Origin: Parasutterella muris
GTDB taxonomy: Bacteria > Pseudomonadota > Gammaproteobacteria > Burkholderiales > Burkholderiaceae_F
Reading direction: 5' to 3'
Assembly: GCF_943193095.1 (NCBI RefSeq)
Contig: NZ_CALPCV010000017.1
Location: 1 to 47,238 of the forward strand
Length of the DNA stretch: 47,238 bases
Shown here: positions 8,734 to 17,097 of the stretch, one piece after another
Numbering within the stretch: the stretch's first letter is position 1
Layout of the letters: the number at the start of each line of letters is the position of its first letter
The notes under the pieces: model-generated
Databases searched by the model: none
What the model saw: the letters and a program-made list of their open reading frames with translations, nothing else
What the model was told of the DNA's origin: nothing
Program-made: the position numbers and the translations under genes

Positions 8734-10722
8734 CTATTGATTTTCAACCGCTGCAGTCTGATTTTCCCCTTCCTCGGAATCAGCAGAAAGTTTCTCCCCT
8801 TCCTCTTCTTCCTGTTCTATTTCGTCATCAAAGTCATCTTCATGCGTTTCATCGAGCACTTTGACGAGACTGCATTCCATCACCAGTTCGACATAGTCCA
8901 AATTCAAAACACGCATCAAAACCGACTGTCCGCGCGGAAGCTCCGGCAGTCCGGGCACGCGCTGAGCCATCGGAAGGCCTTCGACGCGAACCAAGTCTCC
9001 TTTAACAACACTTGCCTTAACTTCCTTAATACCTTCCTGCTCAATCCAGCGCATCGACCAGTAACGAGACATTCTTGACTGGAAGTCATTAAAGGCCGAG
9101 TAGTTGCTGTCAAAGAGCGAAATAATCGAAAACAATTCGCTGTCGTTGCTTCGCAGCGCCGGAGTCTCCCCTTTCAGCGTCGAGATGATCTGACGCTGAT
9201 TGATCAGGTCCACATAGCGTCTCAGCGGCGAAGTCGACCATGCGTAATACGGCACGCCGATTCCGTCATGCGGTCCGGGCACGCTGGTCATTTTGACGCG
9301 GCCGGCGCGCTGTGAACGATAAATTCCCGCGGTACCGCGCTCTTCAAGCCACGCGCCCCAAGTGCAGTTCGCAAAAATCATCATTTCCGCAACCAGCAAA
9401 TCGAGCGGGTCGCCGCGGCGGCGGCCTTTCAGCTCGATCTCCGCATTCTCGTCTTCGCCCTTCAGACTGAAGTACCAGTCAATGCGGCCGACAGGCTCGG
9501 GTCTGCCCCGAACTTCTTCACGATTTTTAAGAAGTACCTTGGCAAAGTTCCACAGCCAAATAATCTCACTGCTGAAGGGCACATCCAAAGAGCCGCTTTT
9601 AATCGTTTCTTCCGTGACTTTGTCGGCAATCAGGTCATAGCGCAGATTCTTTTCCACCCGCACCCGTTCAAGCCGGGTTTCGGTCGAAATCACGCTGAAG
9701 GTCTCGTTGTCCACGACCGCGTATAAAGAAACCGCAGGAGACGCTTTGCCCTCGTCCAGCGTAAACGCTTCAATCCAATTCTTCGGCAGCATCGTGGTCT
9801 TCAGCCCCGGTGCATAAACCGTGGACATGCGCTCTCTTGCAGCCAAATCTATAGGAGAGTCATGTGTGATGCCGAGTCCCGGTGCGGAAATATGAATGCC
9901 GACTCTTGTACGGCCGTTGTCAAGCGGTGTCACGGAAATCGCGTCATCAATCTCGGTCGTTTCCGAATCATCAATAGAAAACGCGACAGCGTCCGAAATC
10001 GGAAGCTCCTCATGAACATCTGCGGGAGGCGTGCCTAAATTTCCCGGGAAGTTTTTGCCATGCGGAAAATTGACCGTGAAGAAGCTGTCCACGTGCCAGT
10101 GCCAGGCGTTCTTAATCGCTCCGACATTTAAAAGCATGCGCAGCGGAGAAGTGCTGATCTTGTCGCTTGCTTCCTTAACCGCTTTCCATTCCAATGAATT
10201 CTTATCAGGCTTGGTTAAAAGCTCAATCGCCTTGGCTTTGATTGCCTCAGGAGTCTTATGCTCTTCAGTAATCTTGCGCACATACTCGTCTTTGACGCGT
10301 TCCTGTTCTTTCTTGCGCTCGATGGCGGCCAAAGCCAGTCTCAGAGTCTCCTCCGGCGCTTTTCGGTAGGAGCCTCTTCCCTTACGGTAGAAGTAAACCG
10401 GATTGGCATGTAGTTTGAGAAGAATCGCCGCTTTCTGCACCGCCGTAGGCGCAGCGCCGTAATACTCGTCGGCAATCGCACCGAACGTGAAGTCGCCTTC
10501 GGGAGAAAACTCCCAGAGAAGATCCACATCGATTGTCTCAGCCTCTTCCTGAGCACATCTAAGAAATTCTGTCGGACTCGGGTTCTCAAACGTAATCAGT
10601 ATGTGAGAGCGTTTTGCTTTAATCCGCTTACCTGTCGGAAGTTCCACCTGACAGGCAGACGGAGTCGAACTCTTTTCCGTTCCAACTTTAAATGCTCCGT
10701 CTTCTTCAAAAAATAAATTCAT
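8734..10722 (-). CDS. RNB-domain exoribonuclease (RNase II/R-like)
   Basis: 662 residues. The RNB catalytic core begins near residue 248 with SIDDSETTEIDDAISV, whose acidic residues bind the catalytic Mg2+. The late motif with the conserved arginines, YYAWSTSPLRRYVDLINQRQ, is also present. The family degrades RNA processively 3' to 5'. The N-terminal 240 residues match the divergent betaproteobacterial type rather than RNase II or RNase R cold-shock domains, and the C-terminus ends in a long acidic tail (EDDFDDEIEQEEEEGE). It is neither classical rnb nor rnr, so no symbol is given. Its place next to aroE is typical for the group. Confidence 0.88.
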   Translation of the reverse strand: MNLFFEEDGAFKVGTEKSSTPSACQVELPTGKRIKAKRSHILITFENPSPTEFLRCAQEEAETIDVDLLWEFSPEGDFTFGAIADEYYGAAPTAVQKAAILLKLHANPVYFYRKGRGSYRKAPEETLRLALAAIERKKEQERVKDEYVRKITEEHKTPEAIKAKAIELLTKPDKNSLEWKAVKEASDKISTSPLRMLLNVGAIKNAWHWHVDSFFTVNFPHGKNFPGNLGTPPADVHEELPISDAVAFSIDDSETTEIDDAISVTPLDNGRTRVGIHISAPGLGITHDSPIDLAARERMSTVYAPGLKTTMLPKNWIEAFTLDEGKASPAVSLYAVVDNETFSVISTETRLERVRVEKNLRYDLIADKVTEETIKSGSLDVPFSSEIIWLWNFAKVLLKNREEVRGRPEPVGRIDWYFSLKGEDENAEIELKGRRRGDPLDLLVAEMMIFANCTWGAWLEERGTAGIYRSQRAGRVKMTSVPGPHDGIGVPYYAWSTSPLRRYVDLINQRQIISTLKGETPALRSNDSELFSIISLFDSNYSAFNDFQSRMSRYWSMRWIEQEGIKEVKASVVKGDLVRVEGLPMAQRVPGLPELPRGQSVLMRVLNLDYVELVMECSLVKVLDETHEDDFDDEIEQEEEEGEKLSADSEEGENQTAAVENQ

Positions 10723-10872
10723 GCCGGCCTTTCAGTCGCTAAGCAGGAGTTAACTCAGCGACAAATTTTTTAAATCTCGTTCTGCTGCAATTCTAAGCGA
10801 GCAGATATGTTTTCAGCTTCTTCTGCGCTTGCCGCACAGAAAACTTCTTCAGCGCGTCTACTTTAACCGTTC

Positions 10873-11442
10873 TTACGAGCGAAGAAACTCAAGAATCGGC
10901 TCAACATAGGGCGTAAAGTCCGAAATTCTGTGATCGCCTTCCGCTATCTCGATGATTTTGGTCTTAGCAAGCATCTTCGCTGTAACAGTCGGATCGAGAA
11001 CCTCGTCCTTCAGACTCAGCAGCGTGAGGCAGCGCTCGGGGCGCGTCACTTCGCGCACCAGCATCTCATTGAGCTCATCCATGAAGGATTCGCACACGTA
11101 CATCTTTTTATCAATGCCGCTGACCTGCATCCAGCCCGGGCGAAAATCCACTTTGCCCCAATTGCCGAGCGCGGGGTTCAGCAAAACCGCCCGATTAATA
11201 TCAAAATGCTCGGCAAGCCAAGCCGCGTAAAAGCCGCCCAAAGAAGAGCCGACGACATTGACGTTTTCCGCGCCGAGGCGGCAAACCGTTTTTGTCAGCA
11301 GCTCTGCGACTTCCTTAGGCGACATGTAAAGCTCCGGCGCCTCAAAGGGGATACCGGCCTTTTCATGTGCCAAGCGCAGAAGGCTGCCTTTATTAGAATC
11401 CGGATGCGATAAAAATCCGTGCAGATACAGAGTGGTTCTCAT
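10873..11442 (-). CDS. yqiA: YqiA-like esterase (alpha/beta hydrolase)
   Basis: 189 residues counted from the ATG at 11442 (MRTTLYLHGFLSHP), which fits the family start better than the in-frame ATG nine codons upstream that lies inside mpl. The nucleophile elbow GSSLGG, oxyanion segment LHGFLS, the acid in SLKDEVLD and the His in EGDHRI make a complete Ser-Asp-His triad. YqiA-type proteins hydrolyse small acyl esters; the physiological substrate is unknown. It starts 11 bases after the mpl stop and so is probably translated from the mpl message. About 150 bases separate it from the ribonuclease gene. Confidence 0.88.
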   Translation of the reverse strand: MRTTLYLHGFLSHPDSNKGSLLRLAHEKAGIPFEAPELYMSPKEVAELLTKTVCRLGAENVNVVGSSLGGFYAAWLAEHFDINRAVLLNPALGNWGKVDFRPGWMQVSGIDKKMYVCESFMDELNEMLVREVTRPERCLTLLSLKDEVLDPTVTAKMLAKTKIIEIAEGDHRISDFTPYVEPILEFLRS

Positions 11443-11452
11443 CGCAGACTCT

Positions 11453-12817
11453 TTAGGCTTTCTGACCAAAACGAGCCTTCAGCTCATCGAGGATCATCCC
11501 ATGAACCCCACCGAAACTTCCGTTGCTCATAACCAAAATAATGTCTTTCGGATTCACAGCAGCGGCTGCCTCGTGCGCAAGCACGTGCAAATCTTTATAG
11601 ACATGTGTTTTGTCTTCGATCGGCCTGAGCGCTTGCTGAATATCCCAGCTCACGGACGGCCCCTGGAAAGCAAATACCTGAGCCGCCTGAGACAGACTCG
11701 GCGCAAGCGCCTGCTTGACCGCTCCGAGCTTCATAGTGTTGGAGCGCGGCTCAAATACCGCAATGACTCGCCCTCCGTCGGTCTTGGCCGCAACCGCTCG
11801 AATGGTTTCTTCTATCGCGGTCGGATGGTGCGCAAAGTCATCAATGACGCGAATTCCGCCGACTTCGCCCTTAACTTCCATACGACGCTTGACGCCGTGG
11901 AAGCGAGTGAGCGCATCCAGCGCCTCTTCCGTACTCACGCCGGCGGTCGTCGCCGCGGCAACCGCAGCGAGCGCGTTCAGACGATTGTGCTCTCCGGGCA
12001 GATCAAGCTGCATCCAGCCAAGCTCTTTACCGCCAGCCGAAACTCTCCAGCCCTCATGATCAACCAGACGCCAATCCGCGTCTTCTTCCAAACCGAAACT
12101 TTCCGCCGGCGTCCAAAGGCCCATCGCAAGAACCCTGCGCAGCGCTTCGCTCTTATTATTAAAGATGACCTTTCCTTCCGAAGGGATTGTCCGCACCAAA
12201 TGATGGAACTGCCGCTCAATCGCCGCAAGATCGGAGAAGATATCGGCGTGGTCATATTCAAGATTATTCAGAATCGCAGTTCTCGGACGATAGTGAACAA
12301 ATTTGCTTCGTTTATCAAAGAAAGCGGTGTCATATTCGTCGGCTTCAATGACAAAGAACTTAGAATCCGTCAGTCTTGCCGAGCAGCCGAAATTCTGCGG
12401 AACGCCGCCCACCAGGAAGCTCGGATTCAGACCCGCGTCTTCCAGCATCCATGTGAGCATGGATGTCGTTGTGGTTTTACCGTGTGTCCCGGCAACCGCA
12501 AGCACATGCTTATTCACCAGTATGTTTTCAGACAGCCATTGCGGACCCGACGTATAAGGAAGGCCCTGATTCAGGATCGCTTCCAAAAGCGGATTGCCGC
12601 GGCTGATAGCGTTGCCGATCACATATAAATCCGCGCCGAGTGTAAGCTGATCCGGGCTGTAACCTTCAATTAAATGAATTCCTGCCTGCTGCAGCTGATC
12701 CGACATCGGAGGATAAACACCTGCGTCACAGCCGCTTACTTTAAAGCCCATTGCCTTTGCCAGCTGGGCAATACCGCCCATGAAGGTTCCGCAGATGCCG
12801 AGAATATGAATATGCAC
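11453..12817 (-). CDS. mpl: UDP-N-acetylmuramate:L-Ala-gamma-D-Glu-meso-DAP ligase (murein recycling)
   Basis: 454 residues, the usual length for Mpl. It begins with the Mpl-specific MHIHILGICGTFMGG rather than the MurC form, has the ATP loop GTHGKTTT at 110-117, the Mur central motif EADEYDTAFFDKRSKF, and a DDFAHHPTAI segment for the Mur C-terminal domain. The enzyme reattaches recycled tripeptide to UDP-MurNAc in the cytoplasm. It heads a minus-strand run with yqiA, an RNB nuclease, aroE, mgtE and a phosphatase. A perfect 8-bp dyad lies ~80 bp upstream. Confidence 0.95.
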   Translation of the reverse strand: MHIHILGICGTFMGGIAQLAKAMGFKVSGCDAGVYPPMSDQLQQAGIHLIEGYSPDQLTLGADLYVIGNAISRGNPLLEAILNQGLPYTSGPQWLSENILVNKHVLAVAGTHGKTTTTSMLTWMLEDAGLNPSFLVGGVPQNFGCSARLTDSKFFVIEADEYDTAFFDKRSKFVHYRPRTAILNNLEYDHADIFSDLAAIERQFHHLVRTIPSEGKVIFNNKSEALRRVLAMGLWTPAESFGLEEDADWRLVDHEGWRVSAGGKELGWMQLDLPGEHNRLNALAAVAAATTAGVSTEEALDALTRFHGVKRRMEVKGEVGGIRVIDDFAHHPTAIEETIRAVAAKTDGGRVIAVFEPRSNTMKLGAVKQALAPSLSQAAQVFAFQGPSVSWDIQQALRPIEDKTHVYKDLHVLAHEAAAAVNPKDIILVMSNGSFGGVHGMILDELKARFGQKA

Positions 12818-12895
12818 CTTATGCTCCGTCAGAAAATAGTTCGGAGTCCAATATACAGCGGAGAGGACTCAGAAGAAAATACCTGAAGAAAAACT

Positions 12896-12917
12896 TTAGT
12901 AAGCGAGTCCTTACTAA
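12896..12917. promoter_or_regulatory. Candidate operator dyad between mpl and the divergent gene
   Basis: A perfect 8-bp inverted repeat TTAGTAAG-N6-CTTACTAA lies in the 235-bp divergent region, about 80 bp from the mpl start and 135 bp from the plus-strand gene at 13053. There is no T-tract on either strand, so it is more like a protein site than a terminator. Confidence 0.4.
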
Positions 12918-13052
12918 CAAATACGGTGCCATTAATTAGAAGCAGATCGTGATAATTTGATACTTTTTAGGTGCGCACAATTTTTTTGCGCTCGTTATGA
13001 TTGCTCTTCTTAGAGAAATAAAGAAAAATCGGTCTGAGTATCGATAAATTTC

Positions 13053-13697
13053 ATGAAAAATAGAAACAAGTTAGAAGAATTTAGTGAATTAGCGGCAAAA
13101 ACCGCCGAACTCATTGCCGAAGGTCGGGATTGGAGCGAGGCGAGAAGCAAAATCGCGGAGTTTTACGACGTACCGGTTTTCCGTCAGCCCTCAGACGAAG
13201 AAATTGAATCGGCTCTGCGCTGTCACTACAGCATTTACGACCCGCAGGGGCATGCCCTTCGACTGCTTGAGCTCAGAGAAACGGCGCTCTTTATTATGCG
13301 CGAACTATCTGCGTTTCAGCCTCGGCTCACCAAAGGCGTTCTCAGCGGGTGCGCCGATCAATATTCCGATATCTGTCTTCAGGCGGTGAGCGAGGACTTA
13401 AAAGCGTTCCAAATCGCCCTGCTTGATCGGGATGTCGACTTTACCGTTCTGCCTAATCCGAAATCCGGCAGGAAAGAATTTGCGGAGGAAGTCGTTTTTG
13501 AGGCACCCTTAAAACCGAACGGATACTTTGCGGTCAACCGCATGACCGTTTGGGTCCGAGTCAAGGTATTTGAAACACAGCCCCCTGTCAGACAAAAGAG
13601 CGAAAAAACTCCGGACGCGTGGCAAATTCCGCTCGAAGCGGCAAAATCCGTCGACATTGACGGACTCACGCGTTTAATCGACTCGACACGAGTCTAA
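13053..13697 (+). CDS. Uncharacterised protein, possible nucleotidyltransferase-like fold
   Basis: 214 residues, no signal peptide or membrane segment. I do not recognise a named family with certainty. The segment KGVLSGCADQYSDICLQ (near 110-126) looks like the GS...SDI pattern of minimal nucleotidyltransferases with altered residues, followed by an alpha/beta stretch ending ALLDRDVDFTVL. The N-terminal helix (1-45) is charged. Burkholderiales carry short uncharacterised proteins of this look near cell-wall and aroQ genes. It starts at an ATG preceded by an AT-rich leader, is divergent from mpl, and is followed by aroQ after about 170 bases. Coding character is clear; function is open. Confidence 0.7.
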   Translation: MKNRNKLEEFSELAAKTAELIAEGRDWSEARSKIAEFYDVPVFRQPSDEEIESALRCHYSIYDPQGHALRLLELRETALFIMRELSAFQPRLTKGVLSGCADQYSDICLQAVSEDLKAFQIALLDRDVDFTVLPNPKSGRKEFAEEVVFEAPLKPNGYFAVNRMTVWVRVKVFETQPPVRQKSEKTPDAWQIPLEAAKSVDIDGLTRLIDSTRV

Positions 13698-13871
13698 TCC
13701 TGTATTTTTCATTATCTTCGTCTATCTTTTCTCATCGTTTTCCCAAATAGTCTTTAAGGTTATTTGAAAGAAAATCATGCAAAAGAGAAGATTTTTAATG
13801 TTTTAAATACAGTTAAGCCCTATACTTGCGAAATATTGACTTATTCCCGCTATAGCTCGGGATATAACTCT

Positions 13872-14303
13872 ATGAAAAAAATATTATTGCTTAACGGGCC
13901 GAATCTCAATTTGCTGGGAACTCGTGAACCGGACAAATACGGGAATAAGACACTCGCGGATATCGAGTCGTCGCTTTCAGCCTACGTATCAGAAAAAGAC
14001 GCGAAGCTGAGCTACTATCAGAGCAACCATGAGGGAGACCTGGTAGACCGTATTCAGCAGGCCAAAGAAGAAGGAATTGACGCCGTTATTATTAACCCCG
14101 GCGCCTATACGCACACCAGCATCGCGATCCGCGATGCCTTTTTGTCTGTGCAGATTCCTTTTGTCGAAGTGCATCTATCCAATATCTTTAAACGCGAAGC
14201 GTTCCGCCACCATTCCTATCTGTCCGATATCGCGCAAGGCTGCGTGATCGGTTTAGGCGCCAAAGGCTATTTTCTGGCTGCGGACGCGCTTCTCGACAAC
14301 TAA
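13872..14303 (+). CDS. aroQ: 3-dehydroquinate dehydratase, type II
   Basis: 143 residues from the ATG at 13872; upstream in-frame codons do not belong to the family. The start KKILLLNGPNLNLLGTREP, the flexible-lid region with Tyr around SYYQSNHEGDLVDRIQ, and the catalytic His region NPGAYTHTSIAIRDA and EVHLSNIFKREAFRHHS are all present. It dehydrates 3-dehydroquinate to 3-dehydroshikimate by trans-elimination as a dodecamer in the cytoplasm. It stands directly upstream of accBC, as in many proteobacteria, with 34 bases between aroQ and accB. Confidence 0.95.
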   Translation: MKKILLLNGPNLNLLGTREPDKYGNKTLADIESSLSAYVSEKDAKLSYYQSNHEGDLVDRIQQAKEEGIDAVIINPGAYTHTSIAIRDAFLSVQIPFVEVHLSNIFKREAFRHHSYLSDIAQGCVIGLGAKGYFLAADALLDN

Positions 14304-14337
14304 TTAATTTATCTCTCTTATATAAAGAGGCTTTTCC

Positions 14338-14799
14338 ATGGACTTGAGAAAACTTAAAACATTGATCGACCTCGTTCAGGCTTCAGGCATTTCTGAAATC
14401 GAAATCACAGAAGAAGGCGATCATGTCAAAATCGTCAACCGTCCGGCTGCAGCTGCCGCTGCGCCCCGCGCTCCGGAGCCTGTTGTCTACGCGGCTCCAG
14501 CTCCTGCCGCACCGGCCGCTCAGCCCGCAGCTCCGGCGCCCGCCGTCACCGCGAACACGCCTTCCGGAACTCAGGTCACAAGCCCGATGGTCGGAACTTT
14601 CTACCGCGCCCCGAGCCCCGGCGCCGACCCCTTTGTCGAAGTCGGCACTCAAGTCAAAAAGGGCGACACTCTGTGCATCATCGAAGCGATGAAGCTGCTT
14701 AACGAAATCGAGGCCGAAGTCAGCGGCACCGTTAAGGAAATTCTCGTTGACAACGCTTCTCCGGTTGAATTCGGTCAGCCGCTTTTCGTCATTGAATAA
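14338..14799 (+). CDS. accB: Biotin carboxyl carrier protein of acetyl-CoA carboxylase
   Basis: 153 residues with the three BCCP parts: an N-terminal domain (1-35), a long Ala/Pro linker (36-75), and a C-terminal biotinyl domain with the EAMKLLNE motif, where Lys119 carries biotin. The thumb characteristic of AccB is included. AccB shuttles the carboxyl group from biotin carboxylase to the AccAD transferase in the first step of fatty acid synthesis. The start has an AGAGGC-type site. accC follows after 14 bases, so the pair is cotranscribed with aroQ and probably prmA. Confidence 0.96.
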   Translation: MDLRKLKTLIDLVQASGISEIEITEEGDHVKIVNRPAAAAAAPRAPEPVVYAAPAPAAPAAQPAAPAPAVTANTPSGTQVTSPMVGTFYRAPSPGADPFVEVGTQVKKGDTLCIIEAMKLLNEIEAEVSGTVKEILVDNASPVEFGQPLFVIE

Positions 14800-14813
14800 C
14801 CAGAGAGATATCT

Positions 14814-16172
14814 ATGTTCGGTAAGATCCTTATCGCAAACCGAGGAGAAATCGCGCTCCGTATTCAGCGGGCGTGTAAAGAAATGGGCATCAAAACCGTT
14901 ATCGCCCATTCTCTTGCGGACACAGACGCAAAATATGTTCGGCTTGCCGATGAGTCCGTATGTATCGGACCGGCGCCTGTTCATCAGAGCTATCTGAATA
15001 TGCCCGCGCTTATCAGCGCCGCTGAAGTCACCGATGCTGAAGCCATCCATCCGGGCTACGGATTCCTTTCTGAAAACGCCGATTTCGCTGAACGCGTGGA
15101 ATCAAGCGGCTTCGTCTTTATCGGCCCGAGACCGGAAACCATCCGTCTGATGGGAGATAAAGTCTCCGCGAAGAAAGCGATGATCGAAGCGGGCGTGCCC
15201 TGCGTCCCCGGCTCCGGCGGCGCGCTCCCGGACGATCCTTCCGAAATTATCAAAATCGCTCGTCAGGTCGGCTACCCGGTCATTATTAAAGCCTCCGGCG
15301 GTGGCGGCGGACGCGGCATGAAGGTCGTCCACACGGAAGCGGCGCTCATCAATGCGGTCCAAACCACCAAACAGGAAGCAAAAGCCGCCTTCGGCAATGA
15401 CACTGTCTATCTTGAGAAATTCCTCGAGAACCCGCGCCACATCGAAATTCAGGTACTTGCGGACTCTTTCCGCAATGCCATTTGGCTCGGAGAGCGCGAC
15501 TGCTCCATGCAGAGACGCAATCAGAAAGTCATCGAAGAGGCGCCCGCTATCGGTATTCCCCGCCGCCTGGTCGAGAAAATCGGCGAGCGCTGCGCAGAGG
15601 GCTGCCGCAAGATCGGTTACCGCGGTGCCGGCACTTTCGAATTCCTATATGAAAACGGCGAGTTCTACTTTATCGAAATGAATACCCGTATTCAGGTCGA
15701 ACATCCCGTAACTGAGCTGATTACGGGCGTGGATCTGGTGCAGGAACAAATTCGAATCGCCGCAGGTGAAAAGCTGCGCTATCGCCAGCGCGATATCCAG
15801 ATTAAGGGACACGCGATCGAATGCCGTATCAACGCCGAAGATCCGTTTAAGTTCATTCCGAGTCCGGGCCGTATCACAACGCTGCATCAGGCGGGCGGCC
15901 CCGGTATCCGCGTGGACTCTCACGTCTATCCGGGCTACTTTGTTCCGCCTTACTACGACTCCATGATCGGCAAGCTGATCGCTTACGGCGACACTCGTGA
16001 ACAGGCAATCGCCAGAATGCGCACCGCGCTTTCTGAAACGGTCATCGAGGGCATCACGACCAACCTTCCTCTTCATAAGGAAATGATGATCGATCAGAAA
16101 TACATGCAGGGCGGCACCAGTATTCATTACCTCGAAGAAAAGCTTTCTCACCGGGCTTCCGTTCAAAGTTAA
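14814..16172 (+). CDS. accC: Biotin carboxylase subunit of acetyl-CoA carboxylase
   Basis: 452 residues, the normal length. MFGKILIANRGEIALRI opens the biotin-carboxylase N-domain, the ATP-grasp glycine loop ASGGGGGRGM is at about 162-171, and the catalytic EMNTRIQVEHPVTE stretch is intact. It carboxylates biotin on AccB with ATP and bicarbonate. The ATG is preceded by AGAGAGATATCT. It lies in the aroQ-accB-accC-prmA order, and the prmA start follows its stop after eight bases. Confidence 0.97.
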   Translation: MFGKILIANRGEIALRIQRACKEMGIKTVIAHSLADTDAKYVRLADESVCIGPAPVHQSYLNMPALISAAEVTDAEAIHPGYGFLSENADFAERVESSGFVFIGPRPETIRLMGDKVSAKKAMIEAGVPCVPGSGGALPDDPSEIIKIARQVGYPVIIKASGGGGGRGMKVVHTEAALINAVQTTKQEAKAAFGNDTVYLEKFLENPRHIEIQVLADSFRNAIWLGERDCSMQRRNQKVIEEAPAIGIPRRLVEKIGERCAEGCRKIGYRGAGTFEFLYENGEFYFIEMNTRIQVEHPVTELITGVDLVQEQIRIAAGEKLRYRQRDIQIKGHAIECRINAEDPFKFIPSPGRITTLHQAGGPGIRVDSHVYPGYFVPPYYDSMIGKLIAYGDTREQAIARMRTALSETVIEGITTNLPLHKEMMIDQKYMQGGTSIHYLEEKLSHRASVQS

Positions 16173-16180
16173 GGACTCAT

Positions 16181-17080
16181 ATGCTGCACGAGTTTTCTCT
16201 ATTAGCCACAAAACAGATGGCGGAACCGCTCTCTGACTTTCTGATGGAGCACGGCGCTTATTCCGTCTCCATTGAAGACGCAGACGCCGACACCGATCAG
16301 GAAAAACCGATCTTCGGCGAACCGGGAACCGAACTTGATGACTTCGCGTGGGACCGCTCTCTTTTGAAAGTGCTCTGCCCTGACGACTTCAACATCAAAG
16401 CCGTCGTTGAACTCAGCGCACAGGAACTGGGCATTGAGACACCCACCATCGAAAACGTCGTTGAGGTCCCGAACAACGATTGGGTACGCATCACACAGGC
16501 GCAGTTCACGCCGACCCGAATCGCAGGCGACCTCTGGATCGTCCCCTCCTGGCATGAGCCCCCCAACCCGGATGCCGTCAACATTCGTCTGGATCCGGGT
16601 GTCGCGTTCGGCACGGGTACGCATCCGACAACGCGTCTTTGCCTGGAATGGCTTCATGATCATTCGCTCAGCGGCAAATCCGTTCTGGACTACGGCTGCG
16701 GCTCGGGCATTCTTGCGGTTGCCGCTAAAAAACTCGGCGCCTCCGAGGTGCTCGGTACGGACATTGATCCGCAGGCGATCGAAGCGGCCAACTATAATGC
16801 GGAAGTAAACCAAGCAGACGCGCACTTTTACCTGCCCGAACAAATGCCGGAAGGAAAGTTTGATGTTGTGGTGGCCAATATTCTCAGCAACCCGCTCAGA
16901 ATCCTTGCACCTGCTCTGCTCGGCAGAGTAAAGTCCGGCGGTCATTTAGTGCTCTCCGGAATTCTGGAACGTCAGGCTGACGAGCTGATTGAAGTTTATC
17001 GCTCGTATCGCCCTGATTCTCCGCTCTCCGTATGGAAGAGCATGGACGGCTGGATCTGTCTGGCAGGACAGATCGCGTAA
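16181..17080 (+). CDS. prmA: Ribosomal protein L11 methyltransferase
   Basis: 299 residues. The N-terminal L11-recognition domain is followed by an AdoMet methyltransferase fold with DYGCGSGILAVAAKKLG (motif I, about 168-184), the acidic end of strand 2 in GTDIDPQA and the VVANILSNPL motif. PrmA trimethylates L11 at several positions. The start lies eight bases after accC, with AAGGACTC as ribosome site. The placement after accC is the standard Burkholderiales arrangement. Confidence 0.95.
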   Translation: MLHEFSLLATKQMAEPLSDFLMEHGAYSVSIEDADADTDQEKPIFGEPGTELDDFAWDRSLLKVLCPDDFNIKAVVELSAQELGIETPTIENVVEVPNNDWVRITQAQFTPTRIAGDLWIVPSWHEPPNPDAVNIRLDPGVAFGTGTHPTTRLCLEWLHDHSLSGKSVLDYGCGSGILAVAAKKLGASEVLGTDIDPQAIEAANYNAEVNQADAHFYLPEQMPEGKFDVVVANILSNPLRILAPALLGRVKSGGHLVLSGILERQADELIEVYRSYRPDSPLSVWKSMDGWICLAGQIA

Positions 17081-17097
17081 ATACAAAGTGAGGATTT

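Noticed and set aside
10790..10870. Minus-strand tail that reads like a protein end (VDALKKFSVRQAQKKLKTYLLA)
   Set aside because: No start codon or longer family-like frame upstream; it would have to begin inside the esterase gene. Probably chance.
11432..12628. 398-codon plus-strand frame opposite mpl
   Set aside because: Mpl on the minus strand has all ligase motifs; the plus-strand translation is rich in Arg/His as expected for an antisense frame.
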